Shown here: piece by piece, positions 11,518 through 22,611 of the stretch
Layout: every line of letters starts with the position of its first letter
How positions within the stretch are numbered: position 1 is the stretch's first letter
Source: Amaranthus tricolor
Lineage: Eukaryota; Streptophyta; Magnoliopsida; Caryophyllales; Amaranthaceae
Assembly: GCF_026212465.1 (NCBI RefSeq)
Contig: NC_080062.1
Coordinates: 6,902,797-6,966,796, forward strand
Length of the DNA stretch: 64,000 nucleotides
Reading direction: 5' to 3'
Made by a program: the position numbers and the translations under genes
Notes under the pieces: generated by a model
Databases searched by the model: none
What the model was told of the DNA's origin: nothing
Seen by the model: only the letters and a program-made list of their open reading frames with translations

Positions 11518-12952
11518 TAATATTTTAATTCCCAATATATTAATTTTTTACACACCGAATAAAATTTAATGACATTATTACATTTACACTTTAATTAACA
11601 GAATCTCTATATTTTTATATTAGGTCAATCATGTCTCATAGTATCTAATGTATAATTATTATTAGTATTTTTCTTGGTTTCTTCTCAAATTCCAAATGAG
11701 AAGTTAAAAAAAGAACCATGAAGTAATTATAAAGAGAATGATAAGAATTTGGTAAATACTTTCTCCACTTTCAAAAATCATTAACTCTTAGTTCTCGTTG
11801 ATGGACATTTCGAATCACTTAGCTAAGACCGTACATAACTATTTTCATATAATGTATAAATTACTAATATGATTAAAGAAAAGTGTACAAATAGTGCTTC
11901 ATACTGAATTGATGCACTTTTTCATGAAAGTACTCTCTATCACAAAGTATTTTATTTTTATAATATTTGATATTTTTTCTTAATTTTTATATATATTTTT
12001 AATTTATATTTTCATCTCAATTTTCCGATTTCCGTAAAATATATGAGCTTATAAGAAGTTTTCTCTCTAGACACAAAAAGAAGCTAAATACGGCGCTGAT
12101 GTTCCCTATAAGATTTGATTATTTTTGGTTTAATTAATTATTGGGTTGATTAGAAGAATTATTTGACACAAACATGTAGCATTACAACTAATTAGAAAAG
12201 GTTTAAGATTCAACAAAATAGACATTTTTGATTTATTAGCTTACATCTTAATTATTGCATAAATAATCTAATTAAACAATGGTAATATAGGATAATCCCT
12301 TAATTTCTCTTAATTAAAGAAATGGATTTTGTATCAGTTGAAAAAAATACCGCTTTTTTTAGATAAAATTTTAAGTTTGATTCTCACATAACCCCTCTCC
12401 TTTTCACAGTCTACCATATAATAATTTATTTATATACTTAATTTGAAAAAATTGATCTTACTCTTTAAGAAAACTTGAACACAACATTCCAATAGAGTTA
12501 AAATGCTAGAATTTTTCAATAATTTCAAAAAGAAAGGTTTTTATATTGAAAATGACAATATTTAGATCTCACACAAATATTTGTTACTATCTTTTTCACA
12601 AGTAGTAGTTGATGACTTAATATGCCCACTTTATGTAGGATAATTTCAAACACAACTTCACTTAATTGGATACTTTTGTTTGTCTTAAATTGTGCACACT
12701 CCTATGCCACATACACTATTGCCTACTGCACTAGACTACTTCAGTTTCCTTCTCTAATTAATATATTAAAATTGTTATTTTCGCATATATATATAGCCAT
12801 AGGGATCTATTAAGAAGAGGTTGAAAATGAGAAGGGTAAGAAGGACTCTACACTCTTGATTTCACTAAAATAAAAATATTTATAGTCACAATTGAGCCAA
12901 AAATACATAATTATAAAAGTAACTATGAAATAATTTTTAAAATGTTCTTAAT
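11518..12952. other. Intergenic, nothing recognised
   Basis: AT-rich with scattered short frames (for example 12622-12813) that show no domain, no matching exon partners and no biased codon use. No repeat with clear ends was found. Confidence 0.5.
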
Positions 12953-12968
12953 CATATATATATATATA

Positions 12969-13030
<62 letters not shown>
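12953..13030. repeat. Compound (TA)n(TG)n microsatellite
   Basis: Alternating blocks of TA and TG/GT units: TA, TG, TA, TG, TA. The two inner cycles are near-identical, suggesting duplication of a block of about 40 bp. Confidence 0.95.
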
Positions 13031-13031
<1 letters not shown>

Positions 13032-13250
13032 TTGCGAATTACAGCCAAAACGTATCAAAGTTTACAGGTTCAGGCCAAAAATACAAACTCCGACCACTTC
13101 ACCTAAAATTTCGACCACGAAAATGGTCGGAATTCTCTATTTTGGCCTGAACCTGCTAATTTTGATACTTTGGTAATTGTAATTCGCAAAATATAACATT
13201 AAAACTGTAATTCGCAAAAACATTACACTTTAAGGCTGTAATTCGTAAAT
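13031..13250. mobile_element. Foldback/MITE-like element between TA microsatellites
   Basis: The left arm (13031-13083, starting TTTGCGAATTACAGCC) and right arm (13138-13192) are inverted copies with a palindromic CCGACCA..TGGTCGG core between them. Two further copies of CTGTAATTCGCAAA-type sequence follow at about 13204 and 13234. The outer end, GGCTGTAATTCGTAAA, is thus again the inverse of the left terminus. Both sides are long TA runs, the setting described for Micron-type MITEs that target TA microsatellites. Confidence 0.75.
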
Positions 13251-13253
13251 TAT

Positions 13254-13333
<80 letters not shown>
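13251..13333. repeat. (TA)n microsatellite
   Basis: About 40 TA units directly right of the foldback element. Confidence 0.95.
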
Positions 13334-13335
<2 letters not shown>

Positions 13336-14160
13336 GTATCATTTCTTATTCATAGACTATATAACTATTTTAAGAATTTATCTCTAAATCTAAATTAAAA
13401 TTAAAAATTATTTTTAATATGATATCTGAGTCATATTACGAGAGGACCCAAGACCCACTCATTCAATTGTTCTTAAAACAGGTTGGACCAAATGTTTCCT
13501 TTAATGCAAATTTATGGTGGTGTCATATCTCAACCAATCTATGTTACCTCCACCCCAACATGTAATGATCCAATGGATCTTTCATAATCCACAGCCCTTT
13601 CCCACCAAAATGAAAATATTTACACTCCTTTCGTTTCTTTTTAAATGTTACATTTGCTTTTGAATTACTATTTATTAATTACTTTTAATTTGTATTTTAT
13701 TTTTAATCCACACATTAAAATATAGTCAATTGAAATTTTTATGATTCATTTCAACATTAGGTTTATTAATATCTAGTTTTTATAATTTTTAATTATACGT
13801 AAATTATCACTATTAAGTATTAAATTAGTGCATTGACAAACATGCAAAAAGCAAATGAGGAATTTGAAATGAAACATAGAGAGTATTTCTTTTGTCTCTC
13901 TCATTTGCACCATTTTTCATTTTAAATTATACTAATTTTACACCCTTTTTACTTTTGGCAATGATCTTGCTCTTCATTTATTGATCTTATTCGCAAAAAC
14001 TTATATTTTATCTCGTTCTCGACTATATATGTTATACTTATAAGTGTGGCATCTGAAAATGATACTCAATTTCTTTTTCACTAAATTTTAATTATTTGGC
14101 TATTGATGCAAAATAAGAGGAACATAAAGAGTGTTTCTTTTAATGAAAAAGAAAGTAGTA
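13334..14160. other. Intergenic with decayed Stowaway-like MITEs
   Basis: Two weak MITE remnants. One at about 13620-13880 has ACTCCTTTCGTTTC and, at the right, GAAATGAAACATAGAGAGTA. The other, about 13880-14130, has TCTCTCATTTGCACC and its inverse near TGATGCAAAATAAGAGG. No gene seen. Confidence 0.5.
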
Positions 14161-14388
14161 CTCCCTCTGCCGTCTTTGATTTACATCAAAGAGAAAGAGG
14201 GTAATTTTTAAGAATGTGGTAATAAATGAAGAAAGAGAATGAACTGTGTGGATGAATTAAAAGAGAGTTAAAATGTATGGATGAGATTAAAAGAAAATGG
14301 TGGACCATTACCCAAAAATATAAATAATACAAATTCAGTAGAACGGACCAAAATGAAAAATGCTGCAAATTAAATGGAACGAAGGGAG
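14161..14388. mobile_element. Stowaway-like MITE
   Basis: Ends CTCCCTCTGCCGTC and GGAACGAAGGGAG with TA at 14159-14160 and 14389-14390. The internal blocks AAGAGAGTTAAAATGTATGGAT and GTGGACCAT are shared with the MITE at 56724-56963, so the two are copies of one family. Confidence 0.88.
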
Positions 14389-14390
14389 TA

Positions 14391-15085
14391 CTATTTATAA
14401 CCTCCCACCATTCTCTCCCTTCTTTCTCTCTCTTTCCTTTTTCTCTTAAGAAAACTCTAACCTTCATTGTTAATTTAGGAGCTACTATCAACCTTATTGT
14501 TGATATTAAACCTCCAATCTCTTTAATTTTGCTTTTTTCGTTTTTAGTTACAAGTAAAATTTATACTCCATATATTATAGAGTTGTTATATCCATTATTG
14601 GATTAGATTTACCCATATATTGGGTTTTAATGTTTCACATGATGAGAGTTTAGAGTCTTGTTATTAATTCGATGGTAAAAAAGTATATAAAGCCAATATT
14701 ATCAAATTTATCTCTATTTCAAAACCAAGCCAAATCTAAAGACCTCATCGGAGGAGTCTATATAAAAAAACGATGTGATAAGGGGAAAACTTTAATATTA
14801 TATCTCCTTTATAATGATCGTGACTTTCTACATATAAAATTTTATTTGATTAAAATTATTATGTATTTGATCAATTGTTACTCTGTTGTAAATATCATAT
14901 CATATTTTTATCAATAGTGTATCGACAAAATACTTGATGAAACAATTATAATGAATTCAATGGAGTAAACTTTAGATCAAATAAATGTTGACCAACATAG
15001 TATAAATAAGCTAATACTTGATCATTCTTTACATCACCTTACCTTATTTACCATTTTGATCGATTTTTCACATCACCTCATATCT
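14391..15085. other. Intergenic, nothing recognised
   Basis: AT-rich. Short frames (14672-14917) lack domains or exon signals. No clear repeat ends. Confidence 0.5.
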
Positions 15086-15262
15086 AGAGATGTTCAAATG
15101 TGGTTCGACCCAAAAACCTAATTCGAAAATTTTGTAATTTTATCAAGCTTACCAAACCGATATTACCCGAACTGAAATTGCACTCGAACCGGTTGATAAA
15201 TTGTGACCGATTTTGATAACCGACATATAACTATTAACCGAGATTAACTTAAAAATCACAAC
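15086..15262. repeat. Fragment of the GGTGTTCA..CCGA repeat family
   Basis: Starts AGAGATGTTCAAATG and carries repeated ACCGA/CCCGAAC-type units, the same pattern as the full-length element at 49224-50208. The right end is lost. Confidence 0.6.
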
Positions 15263-15639
15263 ATGAATATTTACCTTCAACAATACATGCTTTCCTAACA
15301 CAGTTTTTATCACAAAATCCATCAAACATGCTAAATTCAATCATCTTCAGCAGAATAGATTATCAAAGAAGATACCCAATAACTACTAATCATGCAAATT
15401 AACGAGTTCTGAGACCCGACGACACAATATTAGCAATCAAAGCTAATCGTAAAGTTTAAGAGTCGATGAATTTTAAAAATTAAGTTGGAATACAGACCAG
15501 TTTTTGAGAATTGATTGTGCTGTAGAGGCGATTATATAGCTTTGCTATTTATCTCCTTCAGGCACCAAACCTTTACAAAATACGCGCAAAGATGCGAAAA
15601 ACAAGTTATCAGTTTCCCAGTTTTTGGAATCGGGATTGT

Positions 15640-17846
15640 TCAATCATATAAGCCTTCTTGTTCCCAGATATCAACAAGAAAATCTACCATTTCCTGCAGA
15701 TGAAATAGCAATAAGGTGTCGGGAAACAATCCCAATTCACAAACACAACTATTGTTAGAAAAAAGAGAAAATAATTGTTTATGTTTCGTGTATACTTACG
15801 GGCAGAGGAATTGGTTGCGGAAAAGGTTTATTTGTCCCAAGTAGAGTCTCATACGTAGCATTCCAACTGCACGATACAAAAAAATTTTCGATTATTTCGT
15901 AGGAACTGCAGTAAGAAAATACTAAGGTGTGGCGAATGAGGACAATTTCTTGGAGCTTTTATCACGGTTGACACTGTTGAATTCGGGCAAGAGTATGGAG
16001 AGCATATTCAAAGCTGGCAGAACTTTTTAGGAAATTTTCGGGCTTTGGTCTAGTTCAAATGTAATTTCCAGGTTATTCAAGACCTAGTTTGAATTGATCC
16101 AAAATCGTCAACTTGAGGGGATCCAAAATCCTAAACTAATGAGTCAAGAACTCAAGATTAAACGAGCTGCCTAATTGGAATGGAATTTAGCCTATCATTT
16201 GCTCGCTCGAACTAACAATTCTAATACATCTTGACCATCATGACAATGTAAAACCCAAGATAGGTGAAAGGAACGATGTTTCAAGCTATTAAAACTATTG
16301 TTAACAAGACTAGAATATGAGTTCGGGCAGAAATTCACCACTTCAAAATTCACCTTCAAAAGCCCACAACAAGCAAAAGGAGTTTTAAACATATATTCCT
16401 GAATCAATTGATAAAATTTCCTTCACAAATCCTCAAATGAGACATCTCACGGTGAGATCGTCTCTATTAGGCTGGTCTAATGTACACTTTCAGTCTTAAA
16501 TTGATCACTTATTATAGCCTTAACATGATTACTTACAATCTTAAATTGATCAACTATAATCTTAACGTCTATAGTCTTAAAGTGATTACTTACAATCTTA
16601 AAGTGATCAATTAGGAAAATAGACTTATTATATAAACTCGTCTCAAAATAAGAAAGTCTCAACAGTCTCATACAAGGCGAGCTGAAATTCCATTTTAAGT
16701 ATGTCTCATAGAATTTGTATAATTCTATTTTTGGCAATGACCCACATTCTTTCTTTAATTCTCAATTTCTCATGAATCTCACCCATATAGTTAACTTATA
16801 TTTTCATCAAATCTACACATTTCTCTCAAATCCCAATAAAATACACCAATTCCCCAAACACACTTTATACTTGTAGCAATTCTTTCGGGACAGAGGGAGT
16901 AACTACGAATACTATTGTTAATGAGCATAGAACATGACGTCTAGTTAATATCTTTTACCCCAAAAGCTTCTCAGCAGACAATATCAAGAGTGCTCTCAGT
17001 ATATTAAGAAGTTTTTGTATCATTAACCTTCCGGCACTCGATACTTGACCATAAAACCCTTTCAAGAACTCCCATCTAACTTCCTACAAAGTTACGACAG
17101 TACAACTCCCCCTTTTCCGTTTTTTCTTTCATGATTCAAATGAGTATTCCACACCAATCAAATTTAGAAAGAAGCCACATATCAAACTCAATTCACCACA
17201 TATCAAGCTTACTTTTTGAAATCCAGATTTTTTTCCATACCTTAATCTGGGTTCGCGCATTTTTGGCTGGTTGCGAGCCTTTTTGTCACCAACCCACTGC
17301 TGCCTTATTTGGGTCCATAAAAGAAGGCCTGTGAGCAAACAATTTCCTCGCATCAGGTAAAGACTGTTGAAGTCGCAATGATAATGAGCGTTGAAATATA
17401 AAACTAGCATAACCACTTTTTTTGATAGGGAAATACGATACACAATTTTACAAGAGCGTAAGATGGGAAGGGGGCAGTACCGGCACAGGGCATGAAGAAA
17501 TAAGAATCAACCTGCAGCTTTTGGGGACTTGGGTTGGAACACAAAGAGAACAGAAATAATTTTTAAGCTTACCGTTATTTACAAATTCAGATGGATTGCT
17601 AGTGCTTCCACGACCACCATGAGGTTCGAGGTTCTGATTGCTCGTCGATGAAATGCTTCTTTGTGACTGAACTGCACTATTGTCCATTTCATATGTGCTA
17701 CTACTCCAAATATCTTCGGGTATGCTCGATTTCTTAACTGCTCGACCTTGTATTTTCAGTCCTTTCGATGGTTTGTCCACAGCGATGATTAGTTGGGGCT
17801 TAGTACAACATCCAAGACAACCTCTGCTCTGTTGCAAATCAGGCAT
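15640..17846 (-). CDS. Conserved plant protein of unknown function (160 aa, four exons)
   Basis: Four exons join in frame with GT..AG borders: 17846-17573, 17328-17241, 15866-15800, 15693-15640 (483 nt, 160 aa). The protein starts MPDLQQSRGCLGCC, has a middle NSAVQSQRSIS serine-rich part, a FVNNGLLLWTQIRQQWVG block across exons 1-2, WNATYETLLGTNKPFPQ in exon 3, and ends EMVDFLVDIWEQEGLYD. I recognise this as a small, well conserved land-plant family of unknown role, about the usual length. No signal peptide or membrane segment is apparent; the CLGCC near the N-terminus could be a metal-binding or lipid-modified site (inference). Intron 2 (15867-17240) holds a MITE. The gene lies directly downstream of the phospholipase D gene on the same strand, about 5 kb away. 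Confidence 0.88.
16424..16682. mobile_element. MITE of the GAGAC-GTCTC family (in intron)
   Basis: Left end ACAAATCCTCAAATGAGACATCTCA, right end AGTCTCATACAAGG. The inside repeats CTTAAAGTGATCA/CTTACAATCTTAAA several times. The same end motifs and internal GTGATCACTTAC block recur at 29455-29630 and 55342-55515. It lies in intron 2 of the 160-aa protein gene. Confidence 0.7.
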
Positions 17847-20363
17847 TTATGAAAATGATTAGTACCATTTTCTCGTTTAAACATTCAACCCTGCAATTGT
17901 CATATAAAGCATATGGATAAAAAGTTATTAAACCCAAGTATCGTAGACATCAAACCTAGGTATGATGTTATAACAATGGAAAGGTCGGACATTCACATTG
18001 CAGCTATCTAATGCTTAAGGCAAACACTCGGCAACCACCTCCCCTCCCCCAAAAGAAAAGGTTTTAGAAAGCAATAGCACCAGTGGTCAATGGAGTCTTC
18101 ATGCAAGCTCAACTTGACGAGAAAAACCCGCGTAGGGAATCAACGCACACAATGTAAGAACGTTTGCAAGACGTTGAAGAGACCTGCCAACAGCTATGAG
18201 ATGCATTAGGGAAAGTAGTGATGCCGGCCTTGGAGTAGGTGCGAGTGGGTCGGGTGCTCGTCATGGTTGGGACGGTGATACAGGAGGAGGATTCTTAGTG
18301 GGTTAGGTGGATCCCGCGAATAAAACCTATCGAGCTTATTATCATCTTCAGCACACCACTAAAACTCGATCAGATTCCTAGAGTGACATGGTCTAATCTT
18401 TGAGACGGAAAAATAGGAGTCACTACAAATCTACGGTAACTCACTTGTAGAAGGAAAAGCCAATTAAGACTAAAATAAAAGTTCTTTTAACCATAAGTGC
18501 CTATACATACACGAGACCAAATCTCTTTGGGGCACTCTGCATTTCCAAGCTGTCTTTTGCAATACCCTCTGTTTGGTCCCCATTTCACTTTATAATTTTG
18601 AGTTCTAAGAACAACTCTATGCCTCGAATATGAAAAATTCATCGAGCCCATTCACAGCAGACTAAATAAGTGCATGCTGTACAGAGTAATAATCAATATA
18701 AAACTGGGACTGAGGGAAAGGAAAAATCTTTGAACAAGTCGGAGAGAATGTTTGGAAAACGATTTTGAGCAATAAATGACCGGATTATGACACACAGATA
18801 TATAGGAAATAGAGGGACAACCTAAACAAGATTATGATATTCAGGATTCAAGCTCAGCTCTGAGGGAAAGATGTGAACAAACAGACGGCCGATTAAGCAA
18901 GCGCCTACGGTCGAAGACGTTTAGAGAACACCACAAATAGAAAAGACGGATCCAATGAACGGAAATTAGAGGCTTAACGTCACCAATAGATCAAATAAAC
19001 GAAGACAAACTTTTGAGAAGGAATAATCCAATGTTCATAATGTATTTTACTTCATTCACAATACCAAAAACTCCTCATCCTTCAATTAGCATTTAAAATC
19101 CAACTACATACCATAGTGTGCCCCCGTTGACTCGAAAAAGCTCTGAAATGTTTTGAGTTAATGGAGCAATCTCGAGTAGGCATCATAAACTCTTAAAATG
19201 ATTTACCTCTCTTTTATTGAAACTATTTAAACATAAGTGTATTTGTGCACCACATATAATGAAAACATCACAAAACAAAATTACTAGGTTGTTTTTACCG
19301 GTTAATTCGCTTTTTAAATTTGCGATTTGCTCAAAATAACCCTAAAATAGCCCAAAACCAACCGTAATTCGTCTTTTGATTCGCCATTTGCAAGGAGGAT
19401 ATTGAATCGTGTAACAATAGACTTGCCCTACTACCTACACAAATACTTTGTAACTAATGCCTAAACTCTAACCCACTTCTCAAAATCTAAACAAATGAAG
19501 GGGGAATTTGAATGTTGAAACACTAAAAATGATGAGAAACCTTACATTAAAAAGGATCGTGCATACATTTTTTAACTTAGCCATCACCAAACACACGAGA
19601 GCGCCAAAATATGCAAGGGAAAGCCCAAGAAAAGAACAACAGGGCTTTCTCCCTACACATTTTTCAATCTCAATCATCAAACAACATCTTGAATTCATAT
19701 CTTGTGCCTCAATGGAGGCAAAGAACATAGAGAAAGTGATGAAGAGAGTGGAAAGGGAAAGAAAGAGATGGTGCACCACAAATTATGATTAAGCATCTTA
19801 AGAATTCTCAAAGCAACCCAAAAAAAAAGTCTAATGTCTCTCAAATCATGTGTCACAAGCTACCTCACAACACAAGGAACAATAGATTCCAATCCAATGA
19901 GCAAGCAAACTTCAGTTATACTATTCTAGCATCTAAAAAACACAAGGTCATGGGAACAACATAAAACCATCTTAATTGGGAAACTAATATATGTGATACA
20001 CAGCTGTAGAATCTTGTATAGTACCACATTTAAAAACCATTTAAGCTTATGGGTCTTGGTATTTATACTTATAAGTAACCTAAATCCTAGATAGACCTTA
20101 AAGAGAACACAACAAAATCAGTTGTCTAAAGAACAAAAGGAAAATTAGCATATTCAACAAGATAATTAAAAACAGGAAGGAAATTGGGAATAATCAAAAA
20201 CCCAGAATAACTTAAACAAAATTAGAGTATTTCAATCAAAAGGGAATAAATTTGGATAAAAAAGTAAAAAAGATTCAAGCTTTGAATAATATTATCAAAA
20301 AATAAATTGAAAAAATGGGAAAAACAAAAATTAAAAAGGAAGGAAGAAGGCAGAATGACTCAC
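17847..20363 (-). other. Probable 5'-UTR intron of the 160-aa protein gene
   Basis: Less AT-rich than its surroundings but with no long frame. A minus-strand donor GGG/GTGAGTC at 20364/20363 suggests an upstream untranslated exon, with the rest of this stretch as intron. At 18040-18330 there is an unusually GC-rich piece with a broken frame, origin unknown. Confidence 0.45.
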
Positions 20364-20520
20364 CCCATGCATGCAAAGATGTTAAAAATCCAAGCAGGAA
20401 ATGATGATGATGATGACGACTCCCAAGGTTGCAATTACAGGAAGAACAACCAATAAATAAGGAAAACAATTAAACCCAAAAACTGAATAGCTCTATTAAA
20501 GAGATCATCATATCATACAC
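20364..20520 (-). other. Candidate 5'-UTR exon of the 160-aa protein gene
   Basis: On the minus strand a C/T-rich leader-like sequence with ATC repeats (TCATCATCATC) ends at a strong donor, GTGAGTC. The upstream boundary is not visible. A GAT/ATC trinucleotide run is at about 20400-20420. Inferred from the splice signal and composition only. Confidence 0.35.
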
Positions 20521-21231
20521 TCATACTTCATATAAACCAAAACCCAAAAAAAGGAAAATTTAGTGAACAGTGATGTCTATTGTCTACTGGTTGGTGATAT
20601 CAACAACCCAAATAAATAAAGATTCAATTTTTTTAAAGGAAAAAATTTATACAGAGATGGAGAAGATATTTTGAAATTGTGAGCTAAAAAAATAAAACAA
20701 TTTTAGCAATAAGTTCGATTTTTTTTGACATGAGCAATAAGTTTGATTTGGTATGTTTCCTCAACCCACAAATTGTGTCCTTTAATTGGTTTATTTATTA
20801 TGCCCTTTTTGTGTGGTAATTTCAATGACCAACAAATAAGAGAGGAGGAGGAATAAAGTTTCAAATAAAAAGAAATTTCATTGTGAAAAGTAGGAAAATG
20901 AATAGATTTATTTTGTTACACTTTTTTTAATTAGGGGTTAAGCCGAGAATATCTACAAATAAGGAACATGGAGAATAAGTTATGTGAAATGTAATTTCTC
21001 AGTTAAATTTTTAAATTTTTATCGCAATTGTTTGTTTGACACTAATTAATTTTCTATACCATATGAATTTTAGCCAATGGATGAGTTTAATAATAATTCT
21101 AAATTATACTCTCATACTCATACATATTGAGATTGATATATTATTAAAGAATTCAATATGAAGAGCTTTTGAGCAAATATGTCCGATCTCAATGGGACCA
21201 AAAAGCATAACTTTTAGTATTTTATTAGCTA
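20521..21231. other. Intergenic / possible promoter of the 160-aa gene
   Basis: AT-rich with no gene. If the exon at 20.4 kb is real, this is its promoter; no convincing TATA box could be singled out. Confidence 0.4.
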
Positions 21232-21782
21232 TGTTATGAATGGTGTGACTTGAGTGCACATTTGGTGTGTGCATTCATGTAGTGACTCTTGGGATGAAAT
21301 CCCATAAGTTTGTCATGAATGGGTGTATTAAGTTGAGTCTTGATGATTGTGATTTATGATGATGATTAAAAGTATGGATTGATGAGGTAATGAAGTATGA
21401 GTTATTCATGGGAGTTATGGGACTTAATGAAGAAGTGCAAAGGTTTAACTCTTGATGCTCCTAGGATGCTGTTTTTGACTCTTCATATACTTGGGGATGT
21501 TTCATTATCATTTATTCATAGTTTTAATGTACTTAATGTTACTTAGTGAGATCTCTCCTATAAATAGAGAGCTCTCATTCACATTGTAATCATCCACAAA
21601 AATACACCCCAAGCCAAACACTAGCCTATATCTCTTCTCTATTGTAATTCTCCATATTTGAGAGTTCTTTAAACTCCTTTTGATAATATAAGAGATACTA
21701 TACACCGGAGGACGTAGCCTTAGTTGGGTGAACCTCGTTAAATTTTTGTGTCGTTTTATTGCTTTATTTTCTCCTACAAACA
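21232..21782 (+). mobile_element. LTR-like repeat, family F (plus copy)
   Basis: Starts TGTTATGAATGGTGTGACTT, has a promoter-like CCTATAAATAGAGAG at about 21561, and a CGGAGGACGTAGCC..GGGTGAACCTCGTTAAA block near its 3' end (21707-21744), then ends near CTACAAACA. The reverse complement of 33939-34668 shows the same blocks in the same order, so these are two LTRs of one retrotransposon family. No internal region or clear target duplication was found here; it may be a solo LTR. Confidence 0.65.
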
Positions 21783-22611
21783 TTGATATCGTTGATAGCG
21801 TAACTTGTTTGTCACTAAAACTTCATACACTCGATCTTGGTAATATTGGAGTTTGAAACACATCGTTCGAACTCTAATACATCGTCGTTTTTCATTTAGT
21901 ATTTTATTAGCCAAACAGAATCGTAAATATAATTTTTCTAAGAAGTTAAACTTAAAGTGATACTTTAAATTCAATGTCTTTTTATTATTTTTACTTATAT
22001 TATTTAAATTTAACTTGTAATTAATAAGGGAAGATAGGAAAGAAGTTGGACATTTAAAAGGGCAGATGAGGAATTACAATAGAAGCCATATTGTCAATTT
22101 GTTGATATCAAGTACGAAAATAAATAAATTTTTAAGTAAATTTTTTGGATAATCAATTATGCCAAAACCGTAATCTAAAATTTGATCAGCTACATAAACT
22201 ATTACTCCTATATCATTTTTAACGGTAATCAACATGAATTCTTCTTCACCAATCCAGATTTAATTCAGATAACTACGCTCTCATCCAATCAAGAATCGCG
22301 ACCTTTGAGGAGAGGCAAAATCAGATAAATAATCAATTAAGAGCCGATCTTGAGCAAGGATGGAATCAAATTGCAACAAATAACTAGGTGAGGACAATAC
22401 AAGCAATCGAACAAAAAAAAAGTTTCTCGCATTCATACAAGCTCATTATGCGTAGTCATGAACTGGGCAGACTCAAAGCGACTATCATTCGCTCATTAGC
22501 ATTCCATGATACTTGTATTCATACAACATTCTAAACATTCAAACATGTCTACACTTAAATTTGTTCTTCTGGCTTGTAAATCGAATTCGAAAACAACCAT
22601 TTCGAAAAATT
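21783..22611. other. Spacer downstream of the PLD gene
   Basis: 3' flank of the phospholipase D gene. The 3' UTR must lie in its right part. No other gene seen. Confidence 0.5.

Noticed and set aside
12968..13176. Two small plus-strand frames rich in YIYIYMCVCV
   Set aside because: They are the compound TA/TG microsatellite read as protein, running into the foldback element.
12953..13333. CRISPR-like array from repeated CTGTAATTCGCAAA units
   Set aside because: Copies are few, unevenly spaced, partly inverted and in plant nuclear DNA next to TA microsatellites; it is a foldback repeat.
17448..17573. Extension of exon 1 of the 160-aa gene (KLKNYFCSL..) past the donor
   Set aside because: A GTAAGC donor at 17572 and the exact in-frame continuation of the known protein family in exon 2 show this part is intron.
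19480..19792. Frames on both strands near 19.5-19.8 kb as a secreted protein gene
   Set aside because: The minus-strand frame has a hydrophobic start, but there is no family match, no exon partners and an equally long frame on the other strand; it lies in a likely intron.
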